A stretch of DNA of 49,953 nt from Ruminococcus sp. GTDB taxonomy: Bacteria > Bacillota > Clostridia > Oscillospirales > Acutalibacteraceae. The notes beneath the pieces were generated by a model. The model was not told the origin of the DNA. It ran no database searches and saw nothing but the letters and a program-made list of their open reading frames with translations. The position numbers and the translations under genes were made by a program. Positions 6,979-16,145 of the stretch are shown in pieces (the first letter of the stretch is position 1; each line of letters starts with the position of its first letter). Where the stretch lies: the NCBI GenBank assembly GCA_017395925.1, contig JAFQNJ010000045.1:1-49953 (forward strand), given 5' to 3'.

Positions 6979-9324
6979 TTAAAGGACTTCCAGTTTGATA
7001 TCGTCGCCGTCAGTTGTTACATTGATTCCCACAATGCCGCCTTCGCCGCGGATAATCATCTCCTCGGCAATTTTCTCTTCAACTTCCTTGCGTATAACAT
7101 TGCGGAGATCTCTTGCGCCGCTCTTGCCGCCCTCAACCTTGGCAGAGAGGAGCTTGCAGGCTTCGTCGCTGTATGAGAATGCTATGCCCTTTTCCTTCAG
7201 AGTGTCAATATACTCACTCATCATAAGGGCAGATATCTTCTCAAGGTCCTCGCCCTCAAGGTGACGGAATACGATAATCTCGTCAACTCTGGCGATAAAC
7301 TCGGGACGAAGGAACTCGGAGAGTGCCTTCATTACCTTTTCGCGGGTTGCATCCTCCTCGGTCTTGCCGAATCCCAGCGCGTTCTCTTTTCTGTCGGAAC
7401 CTGCGTTGGAGGTCATAACTATAACGGTATTTTCAAAATTAACAAGTCTGCCGTGAGCATCGGTGAGCTTGCCCTCGTCGAGAATCTGAAGAAGTATATT
7501 GAGCACGTCGGGATGCGCCTTCTCTATCTCGTCAAAGAGGAGTACGGAGTAGGGTCTGCGACGAACTTTCTCGGTAACCTGTCCTGCCTCGTCGTAGCCT
7601 ACGTATCCGGGAGGCGAACCGATGATTTTGGACACCGAGTGCTTCTCCATAAACTCGGACATATCAAGACGAATAAGGGTCTCGGGAGTATCAAAAAGCT
7701 GCTGTGACAGCACCTTTACAAGTTCGGTTTTACCAACACCGGTGGGACCTACAAAGATAAAGGACGCAGGTCTTCTGCGGGGAGAAATCTGAACGCGGCT
7801 ACGCTTGATAGCCTTGGAGAGGGCGTGGACTGCCTCCTGCTGTCCGATAATCTTCTTGCTGATTTCTTCCTCTATATTTGCAAGTTTAAGAAGTTCATTC
7901 TCGCGAACGTGGGTTGAGGGTACACCTGTCCAGAGCTCGATAACCTTGGCAAGGTCCTCCTCAGTTACAAAAGTGGAGAGAGCCTCCTCGGGAATTGAGG
8001 ATATTTCCTGCTCAACCTTGGCAATGTCACTCTTGACGGTAGCAAGTTTCTCATAGTCCACATTTTCGTCGGTGGTGAGTTTTTCCTGCAGAAGTGTGAG
8101 GTTCTTCTTATCGTCATTGAGTTTATCGAAGCGTTCACGCTCCTTATTTCTAAGGGATGCACAGGCTGATGCTTCGTCCAGTAGGTCGATAGCCTTATCG
8201 GGCAGGAAGCGGTCGGTGATATATCTCTCGGAGAAAATAACAGCCTTTCGGATAATATCGGGATTAACGGTTACCTTGTGGTGTTCTTCGTAATAACTCT
8301 TTATACCTTCAAGGACTTCTATTGTTTCGGAAATGCTGGGTTCTGCAACCTTTACAGGCTGGAATCTTCGCTCAAGAGCAGAGTCCTTCTCAATATATTT
8401 TCTGTATTCATTGAAAGTTGTTGCACCGATAACCTGAATCTCGCCTCTGGAAAGAGCGGGCTTGAGGATATTGGCGGCATTCATTGTGCCCTCTGCATCA
8501 CCTGTACCTACAAGGTTGTGAACCTCATCGATAAACAGAATGATGTTGCCGAGAGCCTTTACCTCCTGAGTGAGACCTTTGATACGGCTTTCAAACTGAC
8601 CTCTGAACTGTGTACCTGCCACAAGGGCGGTAAGGTCCAGAAGGTGGATTTCTTTATTCTTGAGACGCTGGGGAACATTTCCCTCGGCAATTCTGATGGC
8701 AAGACCTTCGGCGATAGCGGTTTTACCTACACCGGGTTCACCGATAAGGCAGGGGTTGTTCTTGGTTCTTCTGGAGAGAATCTGCACAACTCTCTCTATC
8801 TCTTTGTCTCTGCCGATGATACGGTCAGTTTTTCCTTCTCTTGCCTTTCGGGTCAGGTCGTAACAGTAGAGATTGAGGAATTTTCTTTCCTTCTTCTCTT
8901 TCTTCTCCTGCTTCTTGGTCTTTTTATCATTGTTATTGGGCTGATTCTGGTTGCCGCCGAAAAAGTTATTGAAGAATGTGGGGAATGCAGGTGCGCCGCC
9001 GGGCTCGAAATCGCCGTCAGCATTCTCTGCCTCCTCAGTCTCGCCTTCTTCAAGTTGCATCTGCTCTGTCATCTCCTGCTGGAGTGACTGCATCATACCA
9101 GAGAGGTCGCCTGTCTCGGAGATATTCTCCATCATAGCTCCCATCTGCTCCTCTACTGCGGCAAGGTCCTCGTCGGAAATACCCATCTTTTTCATCAGGT
9201 CATCCAGAGGCTTGATGCCCAGTTCCTTGGCACAGGTGAGGCAATATCCCATAGGGTTTGTGTCGTCTTTGTTAGTGGATACAAATACAACAGCGGTACG
9301 CTGACCGCATCTTGAACATAACAT
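6979..9324 (-). CDS. clpE: ClpE-like AAA+ unfoldase (Clp protease ATPase subunit)
   Basis: A 781-residue Hsp100 protein. Instead of the Clp N-domain it starts with a zinc-finger-like segment with Cys3/Cys6 and Cys28/Cys31 (CSRC...CLTC), the hallmark of ClpE. An acidic, glutamine-rich then asparagine/lysine-rich linker (about 50-150) precedes AAA-1 (Walker A GEPGVGKT at 195-202), a coiled-coil middle domain and AAA-2 (GPTGVGKT). After AAA-2's SNAG sensor, NALGFG resembles the hydrophobic tripeptide loop that docks onto ClpP, so it should act with ClpP. clpP is not in the window. AAAGGAG precedes the ATG. No CtsR-type GGTCAAA repeat is present upstream, and the gene lies 33 bases behind pgsA in a housekeeping operon. 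Confidence 0.93.
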   Translation of the reverse strand: MLCSRCGQRTAVVFVSTNKDDTNPMGYCLTCAKELGIKPLDDLMKKMGISDEDLAAVEEQMGAMMENISETGDLSGMMQSLQQEMTEQMQLEEGETEEAENADGDFEPGGAPAFPTFFNNFFGGNQNQPNNNDKKTKKQEKKEKKERKFLNLYCYDLTRKAREGKTDRIIGRDKEIERVVQILSRRTKNNPCLIGEPGVGKTAIAEGLAIRIAEGNVPQRLKNKEIHLLDLTALVAGTQFRGQFESRIKGLTQEVKALGNIILFIDEVHNLVGTGDAEGTMNAANILKPALSRGEIQVIGATTFNEYRKYIEKDSALERRFQPVKVAEPSISETIEVLEGIKSYYEEHHKVTVNPDIIRKAVIFSERYITDRFLPDKAIDLLDEASACASLRNKERERFDKLNDDKKNLTLLQEKLTTDENVDYEKLATVKSDIAKVEQEISSIPEEALSTFVTEEDLAKVIELWTGVPSTHVRENELLKLANIEEEISKKIIGQQEAVHALSKAIKRSRVQISPRRRPASFIFVGPTGVGKTELVKVLSQQLFDTPETLIRLDMSEFMEKHSVSKIIGSPPGYVGYDEAGQVTEKVRRRPYSVLLFDEIEKAHPDVLNILLQILDEGKLTDAHGRLVNFENTVIVMTSNAGSDRKENALGFGKTEEDATREKVMKALSEFLRPEFIARVDEIIVFRHLEGEDLEKISALMMSEYIDTLKEKGIAFSYSDEACKLLSAKVEGGKSGARDLRNVIRKEVEEKIAEEMIIRGEGGIVGINVTTDGDDIKLEVL

Positions 9325-9357
9325 AGGGGTTCTCCTTTAAATTAAACTTGGTTCTTT

Positions 9358-9972
9358 TTATTTATCTTCAGTATTTTCGCACTCTTTGCCTTCCTTAGCT
9401 TTTCTGAGAGAGTCTCTGAAAATCTGCGAATATCTGAAAAGTGAATAAATCATAATTATGGCTGTTACTGCGAGAAGCACAAATGACACCACATCGAAAT
9501 GAGGTATTTTCAGTATCAGATCGAATACTACGATTGCTGTAACGGATGTATAGAAGCAAACTGTGCCAACCTTGCCGAACCACAGGGATGCACAGGGCAT
9601 TACACCTTTTTTGAGCATTATGGAAGCACCTGTAACCATAAGTATATCTTTTGTTATAAGTATAAGTATTACGGGAATTACAAGGGGCTCTGCAACGGAA
9701 ATGCACACACCCACTGCAAGCAATGTAAGTTTATCCGCAATGGGGTCAAGCATCTTGCCGAGTTTTGTAACCTGATTGAGTTTTCTTGCCAGAAAGCCGT
9801 CAACGCAATCAGAAAGTCCCGATAATACCAGACAGATTGCCGACCATAGATATTTCTCTCTGAGAAAGAAAATAACAAGGGGTACAATAAGCAATATTCT
9901 GATGTAGCTGAGAATATTGGGAATAGTAAAAATATTTTTACTATTAAGCTCAAATTCCTTTTTTAAATTCAT
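9358..9972 (-). CDS. pgsA: CDP-diacylglycerol-glycerol-3-phosphate 3-phosphatidyltransferase
   Basis: A 204-residue integral membrane enzyme that makes phosphatidylglycerophosphate, the committed step to phosphatidylglycerol and cardiolipin. The CDP-alcohol phosphotransferase signature D-x2-DG-x2-AR-x(8-9)-G-x3-D-x3-D is intact in SDCVDGFLARK...GKMLDPIADK. Several membrane helices follow. The N-terminus FTIPNILSYIRILL is typical of PgsA. The frame extends 20 codons further upstream, but the ATG preceded by ACAGGAGA, 16 bases after the cvpA stop, is the better start. The C-terminal tail is long and charged. Confidence 0.92.
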   Translation of the reverse strand: MNLKKEFELNSKNIFTIPNILSYIRILLIVPLVIFFLREKYLWSAICLVLSGLSDCVDGFLARKLNQVTKLGKMLDPIADKLTLLAVGVCISVAEPLVIPVILILITKDILMVTGASIMLKKGVMPCASLWFGKVGTVCFYTSVTAIVVFDLILKIPHFDVVSFVLLAVTAIIMIYSLFRYSQIFRDSLRKAKEGKECENTEDK

Positions 9973-9988
9973 CTGAACATCTCCTGTT

Positions 9989-10711
9989 TTATATAGTAAG
10001 CTTGTAAACAAAAAGCTGAATATACTCTTCAAAAACGCGCCTCATAAATGAGAGGCAAAGGGAATTACCGAATACTGTATCGGTAAAAGAGGTTAAGTTG
10101 TCCCCTGCAAGAGGCAGACACACCAGAATAACCGATGATACAAGAATCACCGTGAGAAGTCCCTCGAAAAGTCCCAAAGCACCTCCCAGCATAGCATCCG
10201 CCGTGAGAGCAACGGGCAACTCGAAGGCTTTGATGAGAAGTTTTGAGAGGAACTTAAACAATATAATAAATAATGTGAAAAGCAGAATGCCCAGTATCAG
10301 ATGGAGTATTCCCGTCACGGGTGAACGCAACAAATCTGCAACAAACTGAGAAAGGGCGGATATTCCCTCCCCTGCACTTCGGAGCATATCCGACTTAAGC
10401 ATATCCGCATCTAAAGAAAAGTAGCTAAAAAAATTCAGAAAGAAACGAGGTATTATCTCCAGCACTCCCTGCGCCGCTTCCTCGGCAGTACTTTCCGCAA
10501 AGGCAGAGACCTTATCTGAAATACTGTTATAAATCCAAGTACCGAGGAAATTGTCATAAATCCACACAGAGAGGAATTTTGAAAGCCAGAGGGACAGTAC
10601 CGCGGATACTGCAAAAACACAAAGTCCCAGAAGTGTTCCCGATGCTTTGCGCTTGTATCCCGCAAAAGCAAAGATGGAAACCGTCAGGATGATTATCAAG
10701 TCATAAATCAT
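9989..10711 (-). CDS. CvpA-family membrane protein
   Basis: A 240-residue protein with four to five predicted membrane helices and the family layout: N-terminal YDLIIILTVSIFAFAGYKRK, a variable extracellular middle (about 60-120), then PVTGILHLILGILLFTLF and the glycine-rich AMLGGALGLFEGLLTVIL that is the most conserved CvpA segment. CvpA proteins are implicated in colicin V production in E. coli and envelope homeostasis elsewhere; the molecular role is unclear. It sits 12 bases after the DUF5711 stop and 16 before pgsA. The ribosome site is weak, so translational coupling is plausible. Confidence 0.82.
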   Translation of the reverse strand: MIYDLIIILTVSIFAFAGYKRKASGTLLGLCVFAVSAVLSLWLSKFLSVWIYDNFLGTWIYNSISDKVSAFAESTAEEAAQGVLEIIPRFFLNFFSYFSLDADMLKSDMLRSAGEGISALSQFVADLLRSPVTGILHLILGILLFTLFIILFKFLSKLLIKAFELPVALTADAMLGGALGLFEGLLTVILVSSVILVCLPLAGDNLTSFTDTVFGNSLCLSFMRRVFEEYIQLFVYKLTI

Positions 10712-10723
10712 AGATGGATTTTA

Positions 10724-11956
10724 TTAAAGTGTGACTGAAATAATGTCATCTGTAGTAAGCATATACATTCTGTAGAGAGAAATCATATTAATGCTTCTGC
10801 CCTCTGCAGAAAGCTCTTTGCTTAAAACCAGGTCTCCCGACTGCTTATACACATAGACGTTTCTGCCATCCACTGCGGATATTCTGTCTTTATAGGTACT
10901 CATAGCTGTGATTTTAAGCTGGGTTTCTATGGTTTTATCGGTTGTGCCGTTGCGGTCAATATGCTCGATTGTGCAGTTTCTGCCGTCGCCGCTTCTGGAG
11001 AGTGACACGGTTACTGCACTGAGGTCGGTATTGATATCATAGGCTGTGAGAGTCATACCGCCGAAGGCATTGGTAATCATCTCTTCATAGCCTCTGCCCT
11101 TCAGCACATAGACACCCTCGGAGCCAATGGCACACACGGAGTTTGAGGAGAGATATTCACAATCAAACACAGTATCGCCACTGAAATTCTTGAAGGCTTT
11201 GGGAGTTTCGGATGCAAAATCCAGAATATATACACAGCTTTGCTCTGCACCATTCTGCGCGGTTACTCCGCATACTACTGCTTCGGTTGCATCCTTGTTG
11301 AGGGCAACAGAGGTAATATAGTAATCCGCAAAGGAATAAGTATATTTAAGAGTATTGTCCGAGGAATAAACAAAGAGCTTGGCGTTGTAACCGCCACCTT
11401 CGGTAACGAGGGCATAGTCAAAATCCTCGGTGATATCTGCAAGATAGATGTTATCATCAGTTTCGCTTTTATATATCTGTTTATCTTTGGAAAAGACGGC
11501 AAAGCCTTTTGCTCCAAGGTCGTAGGTTATTGCCGCATCGGAGCAGGTCTTGAGCACAGGATTGATATATCCCAGACTCTCGGTATAAAGCTCCTCTCCC
11601 TTTGAGTTAAGGCAGGTAAAGCCTCTCTCGGACACATAGGAAACGCCGCCTGCGAAATCTCTGAAATTTCCCGACTGGACGTTTGAGCCTGAGAGGGAAT
11701 GAGTAAAATCATCACTTCTGCCTCTGCCAATACAAGAAGATATTGTTCCTCTGCTGAAATAGAGGGTAACAACAAGGACAAGCGCCAGAACTATGGCTGA
11801 TGCTATAATAACCTTCTTTTTGTCGAGTTTCACAGCAGGGGCTGACTGCTCCTTTTCGTACTCCTCAAGAGGAAGCTCCTCAAAGCTCAACACTTTGCGG
11901 GTATCTTTTTTCTTTTTCTCGGCATAGTGGTTTGGCTTTTTCTTGAAACCCTTCAC
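10724..11956 (-). CDS. DUF5711-like anchored beta-propeller protein
   Basis: A 410-residue protein with a basic cytosolic N-terminus (residues 1-46, rich in lysine), one membrane segment (about 48-67, KVIIASAIVLALVLVVTLYF) and a large extracytoplasmic domain of repeated beta-strand units (for example YVYKQSGDLVL), suggesting a beta-propeller. This matches DUF5711 as I recall it. No enzymatic motif is visible. The start is GTG, preceded by GAGGAGG. It lies between truA and cvpA in the same operon, a position that suggests an envelope-maintenance role without proving it. Confidence 0.72.
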   Translation of the reverse strand: MKGFKKKPNHYAEKKKKDTRKVLSFEELPLEEYEKEQSAPAVKLDKKKVIIASAIVLALVLVVTLYFSRGTISSCIGRGRSDDFTHSLSGSNVQSGNFRDFAGGVSYVSERGFTCLNSKGEELYTESLGYINPVLKTCSDAAITYDLGAKGFAVFSKDKQIYKSETDDNIYLADITEDFDYALVTEGGGYNAKLFVYSSDNTLKYTYSFADYYITSVALNKDATEAVVCGVTAQNGAEQSCVYILDFASETPKAFKNFSGDTVFDCEYLSSNSVCAIGSEGVYVLKGRGYEEMITNAFGGMTLTAYDINTDLSAVTVSLSRSGDGRNCTIEHIDRNGTTDKTIETQLKITAMSTYKDRISAVDGRNVYVYKQSGDLVLSKELSAEGRSINMISLYRMYMLTTDDIISVTL

Positions 11957-11980
11957 CGTTATTCCTCCTCTCCTTCATAA

Positions 11981-12730
11981 TCAAGGGGTAATATCATAAT
12001 AAACTTTGTCAAGATATAGTCCCGAAGCAGGCGCTGTGGGACCCGAAGCACTTCTGTCCATTGCTTCAAACATAGCGGGAATCGAATCAGCGGGGGCACC
12101 GCCCTCGTTAATGAGAAGCAGAGTTCCCACCATAATACGGACCATATTGTAGAGAAAGCCGTCGGCGGTGACTGAAAAATACACCATATCACCCTCACGC
12201 CAGACGTTAAATTCGCTGATTGTTCTCACGAAATCCCCCTTTTCCCTCTTATCAAGGGTACAGAAGGATGTGAAATCATGACTGCCCACAAAGCTCTGAG
12301 CCGCAGTATTCAGAAGCACCTCGTCAATGGGGCGGCGGTATCTGAGCACTCTGTCGCGGAGAAAGGGGTCTTTCACAGCACTGTTGTGGACCTTATAAAT
12401 ATATGTTTTACCAAGTGTGCTGTAACGTGCGTGGAAATCGAGAGGAACCTCGCGTATATCCGTTACGGCAACAGTATCGGGCAGATGAGAATTGAGAGCC
12501 GCTACAAATCGTTCACAGGGAATTGTGTGCTCTGTCTTCATACTGATACAGAACATATTGGCGTGAACTCCCGAGTCGGTACGGCTGCATCCCTTAATAT
12601 CGGGGCAACTGCCGATTATCTCACTCACCGCTTTCTGGAAGACCTCCTGCACGGTGAGGGCATTATGCTGAATCTGCCAGCCGTGAAAGGAGCTTCCGTC
12701 ATATCTGATTGTTATTAGAAGATTTCTCAT
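11981..12730 (-). CDS. truA: tRNA pseudouridine synthase A
   Basis: A 249-residue enzyme that converts uridines 38-40 of the tRNA anticodon arm to pseudouridine. The catalytic Asp lies in CSRTDSGVHA; other family marks are RYDGSSFHGWQ near the N-terminus, FHARYSTLGKTYIYKV, SFVGSHDFTSFC and FLYNMVRIMVG. The ATG giving MRNLLITIRYDG is the usual start; an in-frame GTG two codons earlier is possible. The ribosome site is weak and the gene lies 15 bases behind ecfT, so translation may be coupled. The order ecfA1-ecfA2-ecfT-truA is the same as in Bacillus. Confidence 0.95.
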   Translation of the reverse strand: MRNLLITIRYDGSSFHGWQIQHNALTVQEVFQKAVSEIIGSCPDIKGCSRTDSGVHANMFCISMKTEHTIPCERFVAALNSHLPDTVAVTDIREVPLDFHARYSTLGKTYIYKVHNSAVKDPFLRDRVLRYRRPIDEVLLNTAAQSFVGSHDFTSFCTLDKREKGDFVRTISEFNVWREGDMVYFSVTADGFLYNMVRIMVGTLLLINEGGAPADSIPAMFEAMDRSASGPTAPASGLYLDKVYYDITP

Positions 12731-12745
12731 AAGCACTACAAATCA

Positions 12746-13546
12746 TTAAAGAAAAATATCGCACAAAACTACACCGGCGGTAAGCAGAAGCATAAAGAAA
12801 AGTGCAAAAATATCTCTGGCTTTCATATGGAGTTGCTTCATTCGTGTTCTGCCGCCGCCACCCTGATAGCATCTGCACTCCATTGCCATTGCAAGGTCCC
12901 AGGCACGTCTGAATGCAGACACAAAGAGAGGCACCAGAATGGGTATCAGTGCTTTTATGCGGGCAACAAGGTTGCCGCTTTCGATATCCGCACCTCTTGC
13001 TTTCTGGGCTGACATAATCTTGTCGGTCTCCTCTAAAAGTGTGGGGACAAACCTCAGAGCTATTGTCATCATCATTGCAATCTCGTGAACCCTGATACCC
13101 ACAAGGCTCAGAGGCTTCATCAATCTCTCAAGTGCATCGGTGAGGTCAGTGGGGGTTGTGGTGAAGGTGAGCGCCGATGACATAAGCACAAGGGCGATTA
13201 TTCTCACCGTTACGAAGATGGAATTCCTGATGCCGTCAGCGGTAATCTTGAATATCCACCACTGCCACAGAGGCTCTCCCGTACCGTAAAAGACGTTGAG
13301 TAATGAAGTAAGCAGGATAACGAAAATTATGGCTTTGAGGCTACCGAGATAAATCCGCAGAGGAACCTTGCTGAGAATCACTACAAGCAAAGCAAATGCG
13401 GCGGTAAGTCCCAGAGCGTAGAAATTGAAGGAACAGAAAATCAGCACTATTGTGGCTATAAGCATCAGTACCTTGCCTCTGGGGTCAAGTCGGTGGAGTA
13501 TGCCACCTGAGGGGTAGTACTGTCCGAGTGCTACGTCGCGTATCAT
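12746..13546 (-). CDS. ecfT: Energy-coupling factor transporter, transmembrane subunit EcfT
   Basis: A 266-residue membrane scaffold subunit linking the two EcfA ATPases to vitamin-binding S components. It has about five to six hydrophobic helices and the two C-terminal coupling motifs: AQKARGADIESG matches the first Ala-Arg-Gly motif, and MECRCYQGGGGRTRMKQL the second. In the second, the usual Ala before Arg is Cys. It starts inside the ecfA2 stop (ATGA overlap of 4 bases). As a group II ECF module it is expected to serve several unlinked S components, including RibU and FolT of this window. Confidence 0.95.
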   Translation of the reverse strand: MIRDVALGQYYPSGGILHRLDPRGKVLMLIATIVLIFCSFNFYALGLTAAFALLVVILSKVPLRIYLGSLKAIIFVILLTSLLNVFYGTGEPLWQWWIFKITADGIRNSIFVTVRIIALVLMSSALTFTTTPTDLTDALERLMKPLSLVGIRVHEIAMMMTIALRFVPTLLEETDKIMSAQKARGADIESGNLVARIKALIPILVPLFVSAFRRAWDLAMAMECRCYQGGGGRTRMKQLHMKARDIFALFFMLLLTAGVVLCDIFL

Positions 13547-14409
13547 AGCTTACCCTCCTTCCTGAGAAGTGAGGTTATCTCAGCGAAAGCCTGTCCCGTG
13601 GTGAGAATTCCCTCGGAGAGGTTCACACCCGCTTTTCTGAGGCTTTCGGTGATTTTTGTAATCTGGGGAAGTCGAAGTCCCATTTTTTCCAGTTCTTCGC
13701 CGTGGGAGAAGACTTCCTTGGTAGTATCAAACATAACCGCCTCGCCCCTATACATTACAAGGACTCTGTCGGCAATTTTCGCTATATCCTCCATATTGTG
13801 GGATACGAGCAGCACGGTGTTGCCACGGGTTTTGTGGTAATTCTCTATCTGTGAGAGGAGCACGTCCCTGCCCATAGGGTCAAGTCCTGCGGTAGGCTCG
13901 TCGAGAATGAGAATCTCGGGCTCCATAGCTATGACACCTGCTATGGCGGCTCGGCGTTTCTCACCGCCTGAAAGGTCAAAGGGAGAACGGTCCAAAAGCT
14001 CGTCCTTGAGACCCGCAAAATGTGCCGCACTCTTTACTCTCTCTGCTACTTCGGCGTTATCAAGTCCCATATTCCGAGGGCCGAAGGAGATATCCTTTCT
14101 GACTGTATCCTCAAAAAGCTGGTTCTCCGGATACTGGAAAACAAGACCTACTCTGAAACGCACCTCGCGGAGACTCTTTTTGCTTGTAAATATGTCATTC
14201 CCATCAAGGTAAACCTTGCCTTCTGTGGGGGTTATGAGTCCGTTGAGCATCTGCATAAGGGTGGATTTGCCGGAGCCGGTATGACCGATGACGCCGATTA
14301 TCTCCCCTTTTTTGATTTCGATATTCACATTTCTGACAGCCGCTTTTTCGAAGGCGGTTTTTCTGCCGTAAATGTAAGTTAAATTCTCGGTTTTAAGGAG
14401 AGTACTCAC
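13543..14409 (-). CDS. ecfA2: Energy-coupling factor transporter ATPase EcfA2
   Basis: A 288-residue ABC ATPase. Walker A GHTGSGKST, Q-loop VFQYPENQLFE, signature LSGGEKRRAAIAGV, Walker B ILILDEPTAGLDPMGRD and switch His in LLVSHNMEDI are all intact. It pairs with EcfA1 as the heterodimeric motor of ECF vitamin transporters. The GTG start overlaps the ecfA1 stop by 4 bases (GTGA) and has GGAGG 7 bases upstream; a longer in-frame extension into ecfA1 is unlikely. Confidence 0.95.
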   Translation of the reverse strand: MSTLLKTENLTYIYGRKTAFEKAAVRNVNIEIKKGEIIGVIGHTGSGKSTLMQMLNGLITPTEGKVYLDGNDIFTSKKSLREVRFRVGLVFQYPENQLFEDTVRKDISFGPRNMGLDNAEVAERVKSAAHFAGLKDELLDRSPFDLSGGEKRRAAIAGVIAMEPEILILDEPTAGLDPMGRDVLLSQIENYHKTRGNTVLLVSHNMEDIAKIADRVLVMYRGEAVMFDTTKEVFSHGEELEKMGLRLPQITKITESLRKAGVNLSEGILTTGQAFAEITSLLRKEGKL

Positions 14410-15257
14410 AGCAGCACCTCCTTCAGGGCTTTGATACATTCCTCGGTATCGATGGGAAGTTCATCAAACCCCACACCAAAATCACGAAGTCTTGCACAAA
14501 GTTTTGTAGCCTGAGGCACATCAAGGCGGTGACGCTTCAGAAGCTCAACCTGAGAGAACACTTCACGAGGAGTTCCTTCTGTTAAAATCTTTCCGCCGTC
14601 CATAACGATTACTCTGTCGCAACCGATGGTCTCCTCCATATTGTGAGTAATGATTATAACGGTGATTCCCTGCTCTTTGTTAAGCTTGGTTACAGCACTT
14701 ATAACCTCTTCCCTGCCCTTTGGGTCAAGCATGGAGGTAGGCTCGTCAAGCACAATGCAGTCAGGTTCCATTGCAAGTATACCCGCAATGGCAATTCTCT
14801 GCTTCTGGCCGCCTGAAAGCTTGTGGGGAGAGTTGTGGCGATATTCGTACATATCCACTGCTTTGAGAGCATTATCTACGAGTTCTCTGATGCGGTGGGG
14901 CTCCACCCCAAGATTCTCGGGGCCGAAGGCAACATCTTCCTCAATAATACTTGCTACAAGCTGATTGTCGGGATTCTGAAGCACCAGACCCACACGGCGG
15001 CGGACGTCGTAGATGTGTTCTTCGTCAAGGGTATCAATACCGTCTACAAGCATTCTGCCCCCTGTGGGAAGCAGAATGGCATTAAAATGCTTGGATAACG
15101 TGGATTTGCCTGAACCGTTGTGTCCGATTACAGCCAGAAATTCACCCTTCTTCACACCAAAGGAAACGCCCTTGAGGACATCAGGCACAATATTCAGTTG
15201 TTCGTCCTCCTGTGTTTCATAAGAAAAAGTGAGGTTTTCCGCTTTGATGTAATCCAT
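14406..15257 (-). CDS. ecfA1: Energy-coupling factor transporter ATPase EcfA1
   Basis: A 283-residue ABC ATPase. Walker A GHNGSGKST, Q-loop VLQNPDNQLVAS, signature LSGGQKQRIAIAG, Walker B VLDEPTSMLDPKGREEV and His switch IIITHNMEET are intact. The NPDNQ Q-loop against YPENQ in the partner is the usual EcfA1/EcfA2 asymmetry. It follows the methyltransferase stop by 18 bases and opens the ecfA1-ecfA2-ecfT-truA block. Confidence 0.95.
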   Translation of the reverse strand: MDYIKAENLTFSYETQEDEQLNIVPDVLKGVSFGVKKGEFLAVIGHNGSGKSTLSKHFNAILLPTGGRMLVDGIDTLDEEHIYDVRRRVGLVLQNPDNQLVASIIEEDVAFGPENLGVEPHRIRELVDNALKAVDMYEYRHNSPHKLSGGQKQRIAIAGILAMEPDCIVLDEPTSMLDPKGREEVISAVTKLNKEQGITVIIITHNMEETIGCDRVIVMDGGKILTEGTPREVFSQVELLKRHRLDVPQATKLCARLRDFGVGFDELPIDTEECIKALKEVLL

Positions 15258-15275
15258 TTTGTCTCCAATTAAAAG

Positions 15276-16145
15276 TTATTTTCCCGATTCCCATATGGCG
15301 GTGCTTCCGCAGGGGAGCACCAGACCGCTGTCGGTAACGGGAAGACCGATTTCGTCACAGGTTACTTTGCCGCCGTGACGGGGCACAATAACCGAATCAA
15401 GTATATATTTCATTACCGAAGGAGAAAGTCCTGCGGTGTATGAATTCAGAATGAAGAATGAAGCATCCTCGGAAAGGAGCTCCGAGGTAAGCTCAATAAA
15501 GGAGTAAATCTGCTCCTCAAGCTTCCAGACCTCTCCGCCGGGACCTCTGCCGTATGAGGGAGGGTCCATAATAATACCGTCGTAGCGGTTGCCGCGACGA
15601 AGCTCTCGTCTGACAAACTTGATGCAGTCATCCACAAGCCATCTCACGGGCTTGTCCTGAAGGGAGCTTTCACGGGCGTTGTCGCTTGCCCACTGAACCA
15701 TACCTTTGGAGGCATCCACGTGGCATACCCTTGCCCCTGCCTCAAGGGCTGAGAGTGTGGCACAGCCTGTATAGCCGAAGAGGTTAAGGATGCTTAACTG
15801 TTTGTCTGCACTGCGGATTTTCTCGGCGGCGTAGTCCCAGTTGACACCCTGCTCGGGAAAAACTCCTGTGTGCTTGAAGCCCATTGTGCGGACATTGAAG
15901 CTTAAGTTCTTGTAAGCAATGTTCCATCGGTCAGGGAGTTTCTTATATACCTGCCAACGGCCGCCGCCCTTATCGCTGCGGATGTACCTTGCGTGGGCAT
16001 TATCCCACAGAGGATTCTTCTTTTCTGTGTTCCAGATTATCTGGGGGTCGGGACGGATAAGAATGATATCCCCCCAACGCTCAAGCCTCTCGCCGCCGCT
16101 GCAGTCGATAAGCTCGTAATCTTTGAAATTATCTGCAATTCTCAT
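15276..16145 (-). CDS. Class I SAM-dependent methyltransferase (RlmI/RlmK-like)
   Basis: A 289-residue methyltransferase without the PUA domain of full RlmI. The SAM-binding motif I is ILNLFGYTGCATL, motif II follows with CHVDASKGMVQWA, and motif IV is IIMDPPSYGRG, the DPPxY/F type of RNA base methyltransferases close to RlmI and the C-terminal half of RlmKL. An N-terminal beta domain (residues 1-110) includes the conserved FKHTGVFPEQGVNWD. The target is probably 23S rRNA, but position and base are unknown. The ATG overlaps the glmM stop by one base (TAATG). Confidence 0.87.
   Translation of the reverse strand: MRIADNFKDYELIDCSGGERLERWGDIILIRPDPQIIWNTEKKNPLWDNAHARYIRSDKGGGRWQVYKKLPDRWNIAYKNLSFNVRTMGFKHTGVFPEQGVNWDYAAEKIRSADKQLSILNLFGYTGCATLSALEAGARVCHVDASKGMVQWASDNARESSLQDKPVRWLVDDCIKFVRRELRRGNRYDGIIMDPPSYGRGPGGEVWKLEEQIYSFIELTSELLSEDASFFILNSYTAGLSPSVMKYILDSVIVPRHGGKVTCDEIGLPVTDSGLVLPCGSTAIWESGK

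Noticed and set aside
8278..9087. A 269-codon open frame on the plus strand inside clpE
   Set aside because: It is antisense to a conserved AAA+ gene, has no ribosome site and gives a low-complexity Leu/Ser/Cys-rich product; it results from the codon bias of clpE.
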